Below, one piece after another: positions 15,461 through 25,023 of a DNA stretch of 33,618 bases. The notes beneath the pieces were generated by a model that saw nothing but the letters and a program-made list of their open reading frames with translations, did not search any database and had not been told where the DNA came from. Source of the stretch: Alphaproteobacteria bacterium (GTDB lineage Bacteria > Bacteroidota > Bacteroidia > Bacteroidales > FEN-979); the NCBI GenBank assembly GCA_009928665.1, contig SACF01000047.1, positions 1-33,618 of the forward strand, read 5' to 3'. Both the position numbers and the translations under genes were made by a program. Each line of letters starts with the position of its first letter. Position 1 is the first letter of the stretch.

Positions 15461-16127
15461 TCCGAAAGATATTGAACTGATCGAAAGGTTTTTGGATAAT
15501 GAGTTATCTGAAGCAGAACATTCGTCTTTCCTGAACCGGATTGATCATGACCATGAATTTGCAAGGCTATTCAAAATAAGAAGTGTAATGCCATCATTGC
15601 TTAAGGATGCAGATAATTATCGAAAAATTCGCAAGGAAATAAAGTCAACACTGGATCTTCAGAGTGGCAAACGAGTCTTTTTTCACAACCCTACACAAAT
15701 GGCCCTGGCAGCTGTCATCTTGCTTTTGATCGCCACTGTGGTAATCCTTTTTGTCGCCAATGAAAACGGAATATTTCCCTTTAATAAAACCGATAACCTC
15801 GCAGAAAAGAATGATACGCTGATAATTCAGAAGAAAGGCGGTCCGGATTTCAAGGCAAGTGACGATATCTTTTACAGCCCTTTGAACGGAGCTGTTTTCA
15901 ACTCATCGGATAAAATAATTTTCAAATGGAAACCGGTTCACGATTCCACATTGCAATTCCTGATTTTTTTTAGAGAACAGACTATCCCTGTTTATCACAA
16001 GAAAATTAACCCTGGGCAGGATTCAATTTTACTTCCTCCGGGGACAATCAAACCTGGAGAATACCAATGGTATATTGCAGATAAAAACAGTAAACATTCC
16101 TTTACTATAAAACCAGCCGTCAGGTAA
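15450..16127 (+). CDS. Membrane anti-sigma-factor-like protein
   Basis: The 225-aa product starts at the ATG inside the end of the sigma gene. Residues 1-60 are an acidic helical cytoplasmic part (DIELIERFLDNELSEAEHSSF) like zinc-less anti-sigma domains, where LIERFLDNELS is a common anti-sigma opening. One membrane helix follows (MALAAVILLLIATVVILFVA, about residues 82-101). The rest is an extracytoplasmic beta-rich domain of fibronectin-like character (PLNGAVFNSSDKIIFKWKPV and GEYQWYIADK). Gene overlap with the sigma factor supports pairing. The outer domain may sense an envelope ligand. A GTG at 15441 is an alternative start. Confidence 0.7.
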   Translation: MQTNPKDIELIERFLDNELSEAEHSSFLNRIDHDHEFARLFKIRSVMPSLLKDADNYRKIRKEIKSTLDLQSGKRVFFHNPTQMALAAVILLLIATVVILFVANENGIFPFNKTDNLAEKNDTLIIQKKGGPDFKASDDIFYSPLNGAVFNSSDKIIFKWKPVHDSTLQFLIFFREQTIPVYHKKINPGQDSILLPPGTIKPGEYQWYIADKNSKHSFTIKPAVR

Positions 16128-16131
16128 TCGG

Positions 16132-17607
16132 ATGAAAAAATTGATTTTCATAGCTTCACTTGTGACCCTGTCGATCCCCGATATGATTGGTTTTGCACAG
16201 GATGAAAATTACAAGGATAGTCTCCAGAAGCAGTTTCAGGATTCTAAAAACAGCTATCAACGAGAGTTTGAAGGGTTTAAAAACCAGAACGATTCACTGT
16301 TCCTATCCTATCTCAACCAAAGCTGGAAAGAATTTAAGGTGTTTAAACAGGATAGAAAACCCAGGCCAAAGCCCCTAGTACAACCGATGGCACCTAAGGT
16401 CATTGATATGATCGAGCTCCCGAAACCATCTCAGATTATCGAAATACAGGATTCCGATAGTATAACGTTTCAACCCGAAGAACAACCTCCTACATTCAAT
16501 AGCCTTGAAACTGTTTCATCTGAAATAGATTACTTCGATTTTCTTGGCCAGAAGGTAGGAATCTCAAAGTCCGGGTATAAACCAATCTTTGCTCCCGATA
16601 CCAGGGGCCGGATTATTAAATTCTTTGAAACCTACGCGCAAAGTGAACGCCTGAACAAAATCACCCGCGAACTTTTAATTATTTCACAGGCAAAGCAACT
16701 GAATGACTGGGGGTTTTTCTACCTGCTTAGGATTGCCTCGGCTTCTATTTTCAAGGATCTGAATGATCAGGTGCTGTTCACCTGGGCCAGCCTTCAAAAA
16801 TGTGGCTTCGATGTCAAGATTGCCTACAATAAAGAGGATTTTTTTTTGCTTGCGGAATTTAAAGAGAAACTTTTCAACACTTTCTACATTACTATCTCAG
16901 GAAAAAACTATAACCTGTTGAATTTCCCTCCTCAAACATCCATCGCAGAGGGGGTACAATCCTACGAACCTGACTATCCCGGCCAGGTGAAGCCACTATC
17001 TGTTTTTCTTACAATGCTCCCCAGGTTTGCAAACAATCCGGAATATAAAGAACTTCACTATGAAAAGGATACCATTACAGTAGTTTTAAACATCAACCTG
17101 ATTGATTTCTTTAAGGATTATCCCGCATGTGAACTGGTAGTATATTTCAACACCCCGGTTTCTCAGCACGCAATGGAATCTTTGGACAGGGTACTTGTTC
17201 CATTGTTCGCAGGAAAATCAGAAAAAGAGAAGGTAGCTATCCTGCTAAACCTGATGCATGATAGTTTCCCTTATAAACCGGATCTGGAGCAGTTTGGCAA
17301 GGAAGACTATCTTTTCCCGGATGAAGCGCTGTTCTATCCGTTTACCGACTGTGAAGACAGGGCTGTGCTATTTTCACAACTGGTAAGTCATTACACAACG
17401 TTAACCACAGTCGGACTTGAATATCCTGATCATGTATCAGTTGCAGTAAAATTCAAGGAACCGATCATGGGCGACTATCTCGTATTGAACAATGATAAGT
17501 ACTTTATTTGTGACCCAACCTACCTTGGCGCTGAAATTGGGATGGCGATGGATTCAATGAAAAAATCAAAGCCTATAATTATTCCTGTCATAAAAAGTAT
17601 CCGATGA
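16132..17607 (+). CDS. Secreted transglutaminase-like cysteine protein
   Basis: The 491-aa protein has a signal peptide (MKKLIFIASLVTLSIPDMIGFAQ) and a long low-complexity linker rich in Gln, Lys and Pro (about residues 25-130). The C-terminal third contains a transglutaminase/protease-like triad order: C407 in FTDCEDRA, H434 in YPDHVSVA and D461 in CDPTYLG. These enzymes cleave or cross-link peptides and amides. It follows the anti-sigma-like gene by 4 bp and overlaps the next start by 4 bp (ATGA), so it belongs to the operon. It should act in the periplasm or on the cell surface. Substrate unknown; the triad is seen, the enzymatic class is inferred. Confidence 0.72.
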   Translation: MKKLIFIASLVTLSIPDMIGFAQDENYKDSLQKQFQDSKNSYQREFEGFKNQNDSLFLSYLNQSWKEFKVFKQDRKPRPKPLVQPMAPKVIDMIELPKPSQIIEIQDSDSITFQPEEQPPTFNSLETVSSEIDYFDFLGQKVGISKSGYKPIFAPDTRGRIIKFFETYAQSERLNKITRELLIISQAKQLNDWGFFYLLRIASASIFKDLNDQVLFTWASLQKCGFDVKIAYNKEDFFLLAEFKEKLFNTFYITISGKNYNLLNFPPQTSIAEGVQSYEPDYPGQVKPLSVFLTMLPRFANNPEYKELHYEKDTITVVLNINLIDFFKDYPACELVVYFNTPVSQHAMESLDRVLVPLFAGKSEKEKVAILLNLMHDSFPYKPDLEQFGKEDYLFPDEALFYPFTDCEDRAVLFSQLVSHYTTLTTVGLEYPDHVSVAVKFKEPIMGDYLVLNNDKYFICDPTYLGAEIGMAMDSMKKSKPIIIPVIKSIR

Positions 17608-18530
17608 TGAAAACCTGGCAATTGGCGATTCCATTCAACATACTGCTGCTTGTGATCTTTTTCCATTTTTCCGCAAGTAGTCAGAAAACATACTCCTCAG
17701 AGGGTAAATCGCAAGTGCGCATTGAATCTAATATGACAGTAGAACAGGCAAAAGAGAAAGCCAGGGAATTGGCGATGATTGATGCGATTGAACAGGTATT
17801 GGGAACGTATGTCGAGCAAAATACGGACATTACGATCAGCGAAGGGCGCGACAAGTACAATATCATCGGTACAACAAGGGTAAAAGGTGATTGGATAAAA
17901 ACAATCAGGGAAACATATAGCGAACCGAAAGATCTTCCAGAAAAAAGGGTCACTGGATCTGGACCGGAATACTATATATCCTGTACCATTAAAGGGGAGA
18001 TCAGGGAGGCCTCCCCAAAAGCCAAAATTGTGTTTGCAACCCTGAATTGCCCTGAAGCCCATTGCAGGCAGACCGAATTTTACTCAGGTGAATCGCTATA
18101 CCTTTATTTTAAAAGTCCCATTGATGGTTATCTTTCAATTTTTTTGGATGATGGCGAAAGATTATATCGCCTTTTCCCTTATTCAAGCATGACTGGAAAA
18201 GACTATAGCGCCGGATTGATTGAGGGGGATAAGGATTATATTTTGTTTTCAAAAAAAAAAAGAGACATTTCGTTTTTACCTGAAGAGTATGAGTTTTATT
18301 CCACTAAACAAGGTGTTGAGTATAATAGCATCTATGTTGTTTTTTCCAGCGATGCTTATAAAAAACCCATTCTGGATGATCAGAAAAATAAAAATATAGA
18401 TGGGGTGGAAATGATTCTGCCGAAATCCCTTACCCAGAAAGAGTTTCAACTTTGGCTTGCAGACAACCGATCATTATTAACCGGGTTTATTGATGCTCGA
18501 ATCAAAATAAGCATCAAGCAAAAAGAATAA
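17604..18530 (+). CDS. Secreted DUF4384-like protein
   Basis: The 308-aa protein has a signal peptide (to about residue 27, ending SASSQ). Residues about 40-130 form an alpha-beta unit with AKEKARELAMIDAIEQVLGT and YYISCTIKGEIREA, a pattern shared with LPP20/FlgT-like secretion-associated proteins. Residues about 155-230 match the DUF4384 style (ESLYLYFKSPIDGYLSIFLD, ERLYRLFPY), an immunoglobulin-like domain often found in bacterial proteins that also carry caspase or kinase domains. Its presence upstream of a caspase-like gene agrees with that association. No catalytic residues seen. Confidence 0.68.
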   Translation: MMKTWQLAIPFNILLLVIFFHFSASSQKTYSSEGKSQVRIESNMTVEQAKEKARELAMIDAIEQVLGTYVEQNTDITISEGRDKYNIIGTTRVKGDWIKTIRETYSEPKDLPEKRVTGSGPEYYISCTIKGEIREASPKAKIVFATLNCPEAHCRQTEFYSGESLYLYFKSPIDGYLSIFLDDGERLYRLFPYSSMTGKDYSAGLIEGDKDYILFSKKKRDISFLPEEYEFYSTKQGVEYNSIYVVFSSDAYKKPILDDQKNKNIDGVEMILPKSLTQKEFQLWLADNRSLLTGFIDARIKISIKQKE

Positions 18531-18613
18531 ATTTTTGAAAAACTGTTCAATAAAAGGTCACATAAAGTGAGATATTGGTACTAACTGATAAATTAACCTT
18601 AAAACATAAAACA

Positions 18614-19261
18614 ATGAAAGCAATTTTTAAAATCACGGTCATGGTCATGGTGGCCCTGATGTGCAATAATCTGGCCTTTGCACAAACAGAAAAGGAAACC
18701 AAAAAGGAACTTACTTCAAAATCAATCAAACAGGCCCGAAAAGAATCAAAGAAACTTTCAAAAGAAGGATTCAACGTTGCCCGTGGAGCTTTGCCAATGG
18801 ATAAACAACTTGAAGACGCATGGATGATGCAACTTCAGAAAGATGAAAAAGGATACCCAAAGTATATAGTTGAATCAGGAAACTCTGTTGCGGAATCACA
18901 AACCGCTGCTAAAATTCAGGCCACCGAAACTGCAAAACTGGCCATTGCAGGAGCTATATGTACTGAAATCGCTGCACTCATAGAAAACAACATCGCGAAT
19001 CAGCAACTAAGTAATGAGGAGGCGGCTTCTGTCACAAAAACTGTCGCTGCCTCTAAAAATCTAATTGCACAGGAATTGGGAAGAACCCTTTTGTTAGTCG
19101 AGATATATCGTTCGGTAGGAGTCAACACGGAAGCCAATGTCAGGCTTGCATACGATTTAAAAACCGCACAGGAAATCGGCAAGAAGATAATTCGTAAAAA
19201 ACTAGAGGATGAAACCAAACTACTACAGGATAAGCTTGATAAACTCTTGGATGTTAAATAA
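18614..19261 (+). CDS. LPP20-like secreted helical protein
   Basis: The 215-aa protein starts MKAIFKITVMVMVALMCNNLAFAQ, a clear signal peptide. The rest is highly helical and charged, with YIVESGNSVAESQTAAKIQA and ETAKLAIAGAICTEIAALIE resembling LPP20-family proteins, and a coiled C-terminus ending LEDETKLLQDKLDKLLDVK. I chose 18614 over an upstream TTG because only this start gives the signal sequence. Function unknown; it is a likely envelope partner of the neighbouring DUF4384 and caspase-like proteins. Confidence 0.65.
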   Translation: MKAIFKITVMVMVALMCNNLAFAQTEKETKKELTSKSIKQARKESKKLSKEGFNVARGALPMDKQLEDAWMMQLQKDEKGYPKYIVESGNSVAESQTAAKIQATETAKLAIAGAICTEIAALIENNIANQQLSNEEAASVTKTVAASKNLIAQELGRTLLLVEIYRSVGVNTEANVRLAYDLKTAQEIGKKIIRKKLEDETKLLQDKLDKLLDVK

Positions 19262-19312
19262 AGTTTTTGGTTGAGTCTGGAGCTAATTTAGAGTTACAGC
19301 CTTTGTGAAATT

Positions 19313-21097
19313 ATGAGTTATAAAACGAAAATGAGAACTCTTTTAATCATAATCAGTATTGTAGCTTTTTTATCGCCTGCTCAATCTCAAAAAGTTGTTT
19401 CAGCGAAAAGCCAACCAACAAAGCTTGAGCTTAACCCGGAATACAAGCGTGGATTGCCACCCATACTTTATGCCAGTTTATCCTTTGAAGACGATAACAA
19501 CAACGGGATTCTCGAAGCAAATGAAAAAGCGAAGATAACAATGGATATCCGGAATCGAGGAAAGGGACCAGCACAGGACCTGCGGATTACTGTCAAAGAT
19601 AATGTTGTCGATCCCTTTCTTTCAATTGGAACAATTGGAACAATACCTTTCCTGCTTCCAAACGAGCAAACGCGGATTGTTATTCCCTTATCTGCCGGTA
19701 TGGAAATTAAATCGGTAGAGCATAAGCTCACCATCGAGATTAAAGAATATTTTGGCTATGACATGGACCCAGCCTATCTTTATTTGAATACGATACAATT
19801 CCAGGAACCCAAACTTGCTTTTGCAGGGCTGGAGGTAGTCGATTTGGGTGAAGGTATTCAGGCGATTCGTCAAGATGGCAAATTACAGGCAGGTGAACAA
19901 GTAAAAGTAAAGATAATCATTCAGAACCAGGGTCAAAATATATCTAAAAATACCAGGTATACGATAAAATCGAAGGACCAAAATATCTTTATCCCGGATG
20001 GAGAAGGCACATTGGGTGATCTTGGAATTGGCGAGGTCAAAGAGCTATGGGTCACCATTAGTCCGAATAAGAGGGTTAACAGTACCGGTAATCTGCCAAT
20101 ATTCCTGACACTACTGAATGATCCTAAACGGGGACAGTTGGTAGACCAAATGCTTCCCATCTCCCTCGATCAAAAACCATCGGAGCCTGTCATTCTAAGC
20201 GTTAAGGCAGATATTGACAAACTCCTGAAACAGGTTGCCCGCTTTGACGTGAAATCAGATCGGATGACTGCCAATGTTGGGAATGTTATTGACATCCGCC
20301 AGGTTTCTCCATCAAAAATCCACCGGGCCAATGGGATTGCAGTAGTCATCGGGGTAGAAAAATATGAACATTTTGTTGCAGCTCCCTATGCTGAGAACGA
20401 TGCCAGTCTCTTGCAGAACTATTTTAAAAATGCACTTGGTATCGAAAGAGTTTCTACATACAAAAGCAAAGATGTATATGGCTTTTTCTTCGACGACCAA
20501 TTTAATCCTTCTTACGGTGAACTTCAAAAGGCCATAAGGAAAGGGGAAACCGATCTCTTTGTTTTTTATTCTGGCCATGGCATTCCTTCAAAGGATGGAA
20601 GTACGGTGTTTTTGCTCCCTTCTGATGGACGAATGGAGGCCATTGACCAGCAGGGTTACGATCTGAATAAATTGTATACCAACTTACAGAAACTTGGTGC
20701 AAAGAGCGTCACGATTTTCTTGGATGCCTGCTTCAGCGGAGCATCGCGCGGAAGCGAGCAATACAAAACTGAAAACCTTACTGCCATGAAAGGTGGAGTA
20801 TTTATAAAGCCGAATGTTGATCAACCATGGATAACCGATCCTTCTTTTACCGTATTTGCATCATCAGAATTTTCAGAGACATCACTTAGTTTCGATCCTT
20901 CAGAAACTGGCTTGTTCACTTATTACCTATGTGCAGGAATGCAGGGAAATGCTGATCTTGATGGCGATAAACGGATCACTTCCGGCGAATTGAGCAGGTA
21001 TGTTATTGACCGTGTTAAGGAAACTTCGACAAAGATTCGAGGATTGCAAACCCCACAGTTTCATGGTGATAAAAATGTAGTATTGATAGAATATTAA
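19313..21097 (+). CDS. Secreted caspase-like protease (peptidase C14) with CARDB-like N-terminus
   Basis: The 594-aa protein has a signal peptide (to about residue 26, ending PAQSQ), then two CARDB-like beta domains (about residues 45-140 and 150-260; the first opens with FEDDNNNGILEANEKAKI, a calcium-loop-like motif), and a caspase/metacaspase domain from about residue 340 (IAVVIGVEKYEH). The catalytic dyad is visible: H422 in FYSGHGIPS and C473 in LDACFSGAS. Caspase-like proteases cut after specific residues and often trigger regulated proteolysis. The secreted form here points to the periplasm or surface. It is in one gene train with the sigma/anti-sigma pair. Start could also be the Met at residue 7. 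Confidence 0.88.
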   Translation: MSYKTKMRTLLIIISIVAFLSPAQSQKVVSAKSQPTKLELNPEYKRGLPPILYASLSFEDDNNNGILEANEKAKITMDIRNRGKGPAQDLRITVKDNVVDPFLSIGTIGTIPFLLPNEQTRIVIPLSAGMEIKSVEHKLTIEIKEYFGYDMDPAYLYLNTIQFQEPKLAFAGLEVVDLGEGIQAIRQDGKLQAGEQVKVKIIIQNQGQNISKNTRYTIKSKDQNIFIPDGEGTLGDLGIGEVKELWVTISPNKRVNSTGNLPIFLTLLNDPKRGQLVDQMLPISLDQKPSEPVILSVKADIDKLLKQVARFDVKSDRMTANVGNVIDIRQVSPSKIHRANGIAVVIGVEKYEHFVAAPYAENDASLLQNYFKNALGIERVSTYKSKDVYGFFFDDQFNPSYGELQKAIRKGETDLFVFYSGHGIPSKDGSTVFLLPSDGRMEAIDQQGYDLNKLYTNLQKLGAKSVTIFLDACFSGASRGSEQYKTENLTAMKGGVFIKPNVDQPWITDPSFTVFASSEFSETSLSFDPSETGLFTYYLCAGMQGNADLDGDKRITSGELSRYVIDRVKETSTKIRGLQTPQFHGDKNVVLIEY

Positions 21098-21106
21098 TCA
21101 CTTTTT

Positions 21107-21943
21107 ATGAAACAGTATCAATTAGGGCTCATTCTGTTGTTTTGTCATTTAGTTTTTATTCTAAATGCCCAAAAAGTAGGCAGCGTCGGTTCAGAAGTAA
21201 GGAATGGTAAAGTATATGTGCATTATTTAGTCGATGCAAAATTTTACAATGAATTCAATATTTCATTGTATGTAAGTCGCGACAATGGACAAACATATAT
21301 TGGACCATTAAAAGAGGTAACAGGAGACATTGGTAAAGTAAACAAGGAGGGTTGGAAAACCATTGTTTGGGATCCAATGAAAGAAATGCCTTTTGTTTCA
21401 GAAACGCTTATTTTTGATGTACGTGCGGAAATTATAAGGAATAAACCGATGCAATCCTTCTTCATGATGTTTGTTGGTAATACTACGACTTATTTTGGCC
21501 TCAGGGCAGGGCTGCTTGGCAGAGTAGGATTTTATGCAGAGCTGCGAGGTAATTTGATGGCAATGAACACAGGAGAATTTAGTTACCAGGACGGTACTGT
21601 GGATTACAATCAGCCCGGTTACTATACTTTTACCGGTTCAAACGGTTACGCTGCATTTTCAGCGCTTGTCGGGGTAAATTATCAACCAGCAAAAAAATTC
21701 TTTCTTTATCTGGGCGCAGGTTACGGAAAAGAAGATTACCTGATGAAAATTGACGAATTCAGCTATGATGGCGATATCAACATAGGTAGCAGCTACGTTA
21801 AGTATGACCAATATAGCCATTCAGGAGTTGAAATTGACTTGGGAGTTATGTATAGAATAAAAATGTTAATGCTGTCAGGAGGCGCAACGATGATCAATTT
21901 CAAAACGTTTGGATGGACAGCGGGAATTGGAATTAGCTTATAA
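21107..21943 (+). CDS. Outer-membrane-type protein with N-terminal beta domain
   Basis: The 278-aa protein has a signal peptide (to about residue 21, ending LNAQ). Residues 22-110 form a beta domain (VGSEVRNGKVYVHYLVDAKF, VSRDNGQTYIGPLKEVTGDI, WKTIVWDPMKEMP) that recurs in Bacteroidetes surface proteins. The remainder has alternating hydrophobic strands (YFGLRAGLLGRVGFYAELRG, GVNYQPAKKFFLYLGAGYGK, KMLMLSGGATMINF) and ends in aromatic/glycine-rich strands, as in small outer-membrane barrels. It follows the caspase-like gene by 9 bp. It may anchor or report on the system at the outer membrane; this is inferred from the layout. Confidence 0.65.
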   Translation: MKQYQLGLILLFCHLVFILNAQKVGSVGSEVRNGKVYVHYLVDAKFYNEFNISLYVSRDNGQTYIGPLKEVTGDIGKVNKEGWKTIVWDPMKEMPFVSETLIFDVRAEIIRNKPMQSFFMMFVGNTTTYFGLRAGLLGRVGFYAELRGNLMAMNTGEFSYQDGTVDYNQPGYYTFTGSNGYAAFSALVGVNYQPAKKFFLYLGAGYGKEDYLMKIDEFSYDGDINIGSSYVKYDQYSHSGVEIDLGVMYRIKMLMLSGGATMINFKTFGWTAGIGISL

Positions 21944-21961
21944 ATATCAGCATTCAGCACC

Positions 21962-23410
21962 ATGAACCAAATCAAAATACTCACCATCACCATATCAGGC
22001 ATTCTGATTAGCTCATGCAATAAAGTTGCTGACATGCCTATAGGAAGCAATAAAATTGAAATCACGAGTACGAAAATGGATACTGTAAAAGGAACCTGGG
22101 CAGTTATTACCTCTTCAGCAAAGATAGGCGAGCAAGGTATGATTTTCGACCATGGTTTTTGTTGGGGAACAACACCGTTACCCGATCTCTCCGGATTACA
22201 TACTTCATTGGGTGCATTACAGAACAATAACCAGTTTTCGTTGAAATTGACAGGACTGCTACCTTCAACTAAATATTATTCCAGAGCATACCTAAAAAAT
22301 AATTATAGTTTGATATTTGGAACCCAGCGAGAATTTAACACAGATACCCTGACATCTCCACAAATAATTACGAATGATGTAACTGATATCACTTCAACGG
22401 CAGTAATATGCGGGGGAAATGTTATCGACGATGGTAATGGTACCGTATTGATGCGGGGCGTATGTTGGAACACCATAACAAACCCAACGTTAATTAATTG
22501 TATGAACAGAAGCAAGGATGGCAAGGGTGTAGGAACTTTTACAAGTCAGATTACCGGACTTCAAAAGGGAACAATCTATTACATATCCTCCTATGCAACA
22601 AATGAAATAGATACTTCTTACGGTGAAATGAAAACTTTTTCAACACTCATCGCTGATTATCCAACTGTTACTACTATTTCTGTCTCCTCTATCTATGACA
22701 ATTCAGCCGTTTGCGGAGGAATTGTTGTTTCAAATGGCGGGGCCAATATCACGGAACAGGGAATATGCTGGAGTAAAAACCAGAATCCAACTATAAACGA
22801 CTTTCATACCTCCGATGAAAATGGATGGAGCAGTTTTGAGTGTAAAATTACAAATCTCGAACCAAGTACCCAGTATTACGTGCGATCCTATGCCACAAAC
22901 ATCACAGGCACAGGTTATGGCAATGAGGTTAACTTCACTACTTTAGAAGCTCAACCTTACCATATTGGTGATAGTTATGGCGGGGGTATCATCTTTTTTA
23001 TTGATGATACCCGGCTGCATGGACTAATTGCCGCTCCAAATGATCAAAGTGCAGGAGCACCCTGGGGTTGTATTAACACCACTATTGGGTCAACATCAAC
23101 AGAAATCGGTTCAGGACAGAGCAACACAACACTTATAGTTAATGGCTGTGGTACCTCAAACATTGCCGCACGTATTTGCAACAATCTTGTTTTAAATGGT
23201 TACAGCGACTGGTTTTTACCATCAGAAAAAGAATTAAATCATATGTACTTACAAAAAGCTATAATCGGTGGCTTTTCTGATACCTACTACTGGTGTTCTT
23301 CTGAGGTTAATGCTGAAGCAGCTTCAATCAAATACTTCGGTTATAGTTCTCCATACAACGCTGACTATAAGGACCAAACAAATTATGTACGTGCTATTCG
23401 GGCTTTTTAA
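21962..23410 (+). CDS. DUF1566 lipoprotein with fibronectin-like repeats, copy 1
   Basis: The 482-aa protein has a lipoprotein signal (ILISSCNKV). Three repeats of about 95 aa follow, each with the words GxCW, NPT and a YYxRxYATN motif, in the manner of fibronectin type III-like modules. The C-terminal 155 residues are a DUF1566 (Lcl) domain beginning YHIGDSYGGGIIFFIDDTRL and containing GYSDWFLPSEKELNHMYLQ. These are probably surface-exposed binding proteins. It is about 18 bp after the preceding gene and is a tandem paralog of the next gene. Confidence 0.78.
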   Translation: MNQIKILTITISGILISSCNKVADMPIGSNKIEITSTKMDTVKGTWAVITSSAKIGEQGMIFDHGFCWGTTPLPDLSGLHTSLGALQNNNQFSLKLTGLLPSTKYYSRAYLKNNYSLIFGTQREFNTDTLTSPQIITNDVTDITSTAVICGGNVIDDGNGTVLMRGVCWNTITNPTLINCMNRSKDGKGVGTFTSQITGLQKGTIYYISSYATNEIDTSYGEMKTFSTLIADYPTVTTISVSSIYDNSAVCGGIVVSNGGANITEQGICWSKNQNPTINDFHTSDENGWSSFECKITNLEPSTQYYVRSYATNITGTGYGNEVNFTTLEAQPYHIGDSYGGGIIFFIDDTRLHGLIAAPNDQSAGAPWGCINTTIGSTSTEIGSGQSNTTLIVNGCGTSNIAARICNNLVLNGYSDWFLPSEKELNHMYLQKAIIGGFSDTYYWCSSEVNAEAASIKYFGYSSPYNADYKDQTNYVRAIRAF

Positions 23411-23510
23411 CATGCTAACATTTTTTCAATTTTTTTTAGATTCAGGAACAGGATCGATTTTTTAAAAGTACTATAGGCAAAATTATTGTAAGAAAAAAGG
23501 GATCAACCCA

Positions 23511-24962
23511 ATGAGACAAACAACGATAATATCGTTTTTCTTGCTTATTCTTCTCACCATTTCATGCTTAAAAGAGCCAGATGCTCCTGGTGGGAGTAAT
23601 AAGATTGTAATTTCTGTTACAACTATTGACACAATTAAGGCCACCTGGACAGTTGTAAAATCTTCAGTCAGTAACGGCGGCTATAATTCAATAACTGACC
23701 ATGGTTTTTGCTGGGGAACAAATCCCTTGCCGGATCTTGCCGGATCATCTGAATCCTTGAGGGAATTTCAAAAAGATGGTCAGTTTTCATCAAAATTGAC
23801 CGGACTTTTACCCTCAACAAAATACTATATCAGGGCCTATGCAAAAGACAATAACAGTGTGAATTATGGAAATCAAAGTGAATTTACCACCCTTGTTTTG
23901 ACAGCGCCACAGATAAATACAACGGATGTCACCAATATCTCATTAACCTCAGTTCAATGTGGGGGCGATGTTATGAGCGATGGTGGCGGAACGATTTTAA
24001 CACGAGGTGTTTGCTGGAATTCTGCCGGATCTCCCACGTTAACCAATTGCCTAAATAAAACCCTGGATGGAACAGGTAGTGGCAGTTTTGTAAGTCAGGT
24101 CGCAGGTCTGACACGAGGCACAACCTATTATTTAACTGCTTATGCAACGAATGAAAAAGACACAGGATTCGGTGAAGTTAAAACATTTACGACTCTAACG
24201 ATCTTTTATCCGACAGTTTTCACTTCATATGCAACGCCTATCGATAGCTCTGCTCAATGTGAAAGTAATGTATCTAATGACGGAGGGGCCCCAGTTACTT
24301 CAAGGGGGGTTTGCTGGAGTGTAAGTATGAACCCGACAATAAACAATATGCACACTGTTGATGGAGTCGGAACAGGATGGTTTAACAGTAACATAACCAA
24401 CCTGGTTCCAAACACACAATATTATGTACGTGCTTATGCTACAAACAGCGAAGGCACAGCCTATGGCAATGAGCTTATATTTACTACGTTACCAACACAA
24501 ACGTACCATATTGGACAAAATTTTGCCGGTGGAATCATCTTCTATATTGATAGTACCGGACTACACGGATTGATTGCCGCCCCTACCGACCAAAGCATTG
24601 CAGCTCAATGGGGTTGTTCGAGCAAAACCATTGGAGGAACATCCACAGGCATTGGCAGTGGACAAGCCAATACAACTCGCATTGTCAACGGATGCAGCAC
24701 GGCTGGAATTGCTGCCCGTATTTGTGATGATCTTTTTATGAACGGATACGGTGATTGGTTTTTACCATCGCAAGATGAATTGAACCAAATGTATTTGCAA
24801 CAAAATGTAATTGGTGGATTCACCAGTGGTTTTTATTGGAGTTCCTCGGAGTCAACATTTAATCCCAGTACTTCAGCATACCTTCAGGGCTTCCCGGGAG
24901 GCAACCAGTATGGTGGTCGTAAGTACGACACCTACCACGTGCGTGCGATCAGGGCTTTTTAA
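23511..24962 (+). CDS. DUF1566 lipoprotein with fibronectin-like repeats, copy 2
   Basis: The 483-aa protein has the same layout as the gene at 21962-23410: lipoprotein signal (LTISCLKE), three beta repeats, C-terminal DUF1566 domain starting YHIGQNFAGGIIFYIDSTGL with GYGDWFLPSQDELNQMYLQ, and the ending YHVRAIRAF. The copies are alike along their whole length but clearly diverged, most at the first and third repeats, so the duplication is old. It ends the gene train that starts with the sigma factor. Confidence 0.78.
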   Translation: MRQTTIISFFLLILLTISCLKEPDAPGGSNKIVISVTTIDTIKATWTVVKSSVSNGGYNSITDHGFCWGTNPLPDLAGSSESLREFQKDGQFSSKLTGLLPSTKYYIRAYAKDNNSVNYGNQSEFTTLVLTAPQINTTDVTNISLTSVQCGGDVMSDGGGTILTRGVCWNSAGSPTLTNCLNKTLDGTGSGSFVSQVAGLTRGTTYYLTAYATNEKDTGFGEVKTFTTLTIFYPTVFTSYATPIDSSAQCESNVSNDGGAPVTSRGVCWSVSMNPTINNMHTVDGVGTGWFNSNITNLVPNTQYYVRAYATNSEGTAYGNELIFTTLPTQTYHIGQNFAGGIIFYIDSTGLHGLIAAPTDQSIAAQWGCSSKTIGGTSTGIGSGQANTTRIVNGCSTAGIAARICDDLFMNGYGDWFLPSQDELNQMYLQQNVIGGFTSGFYWSSSESTFNPSTSAYLQGFPGGNQYGGRKYDTYHVRAIRAF

Positions 24963-25023
24963 TATTGATTATTCATTCTATATAAGTAAAAACAAGAAAA
25001 GAAATCACCCTAAACCTAATCTT

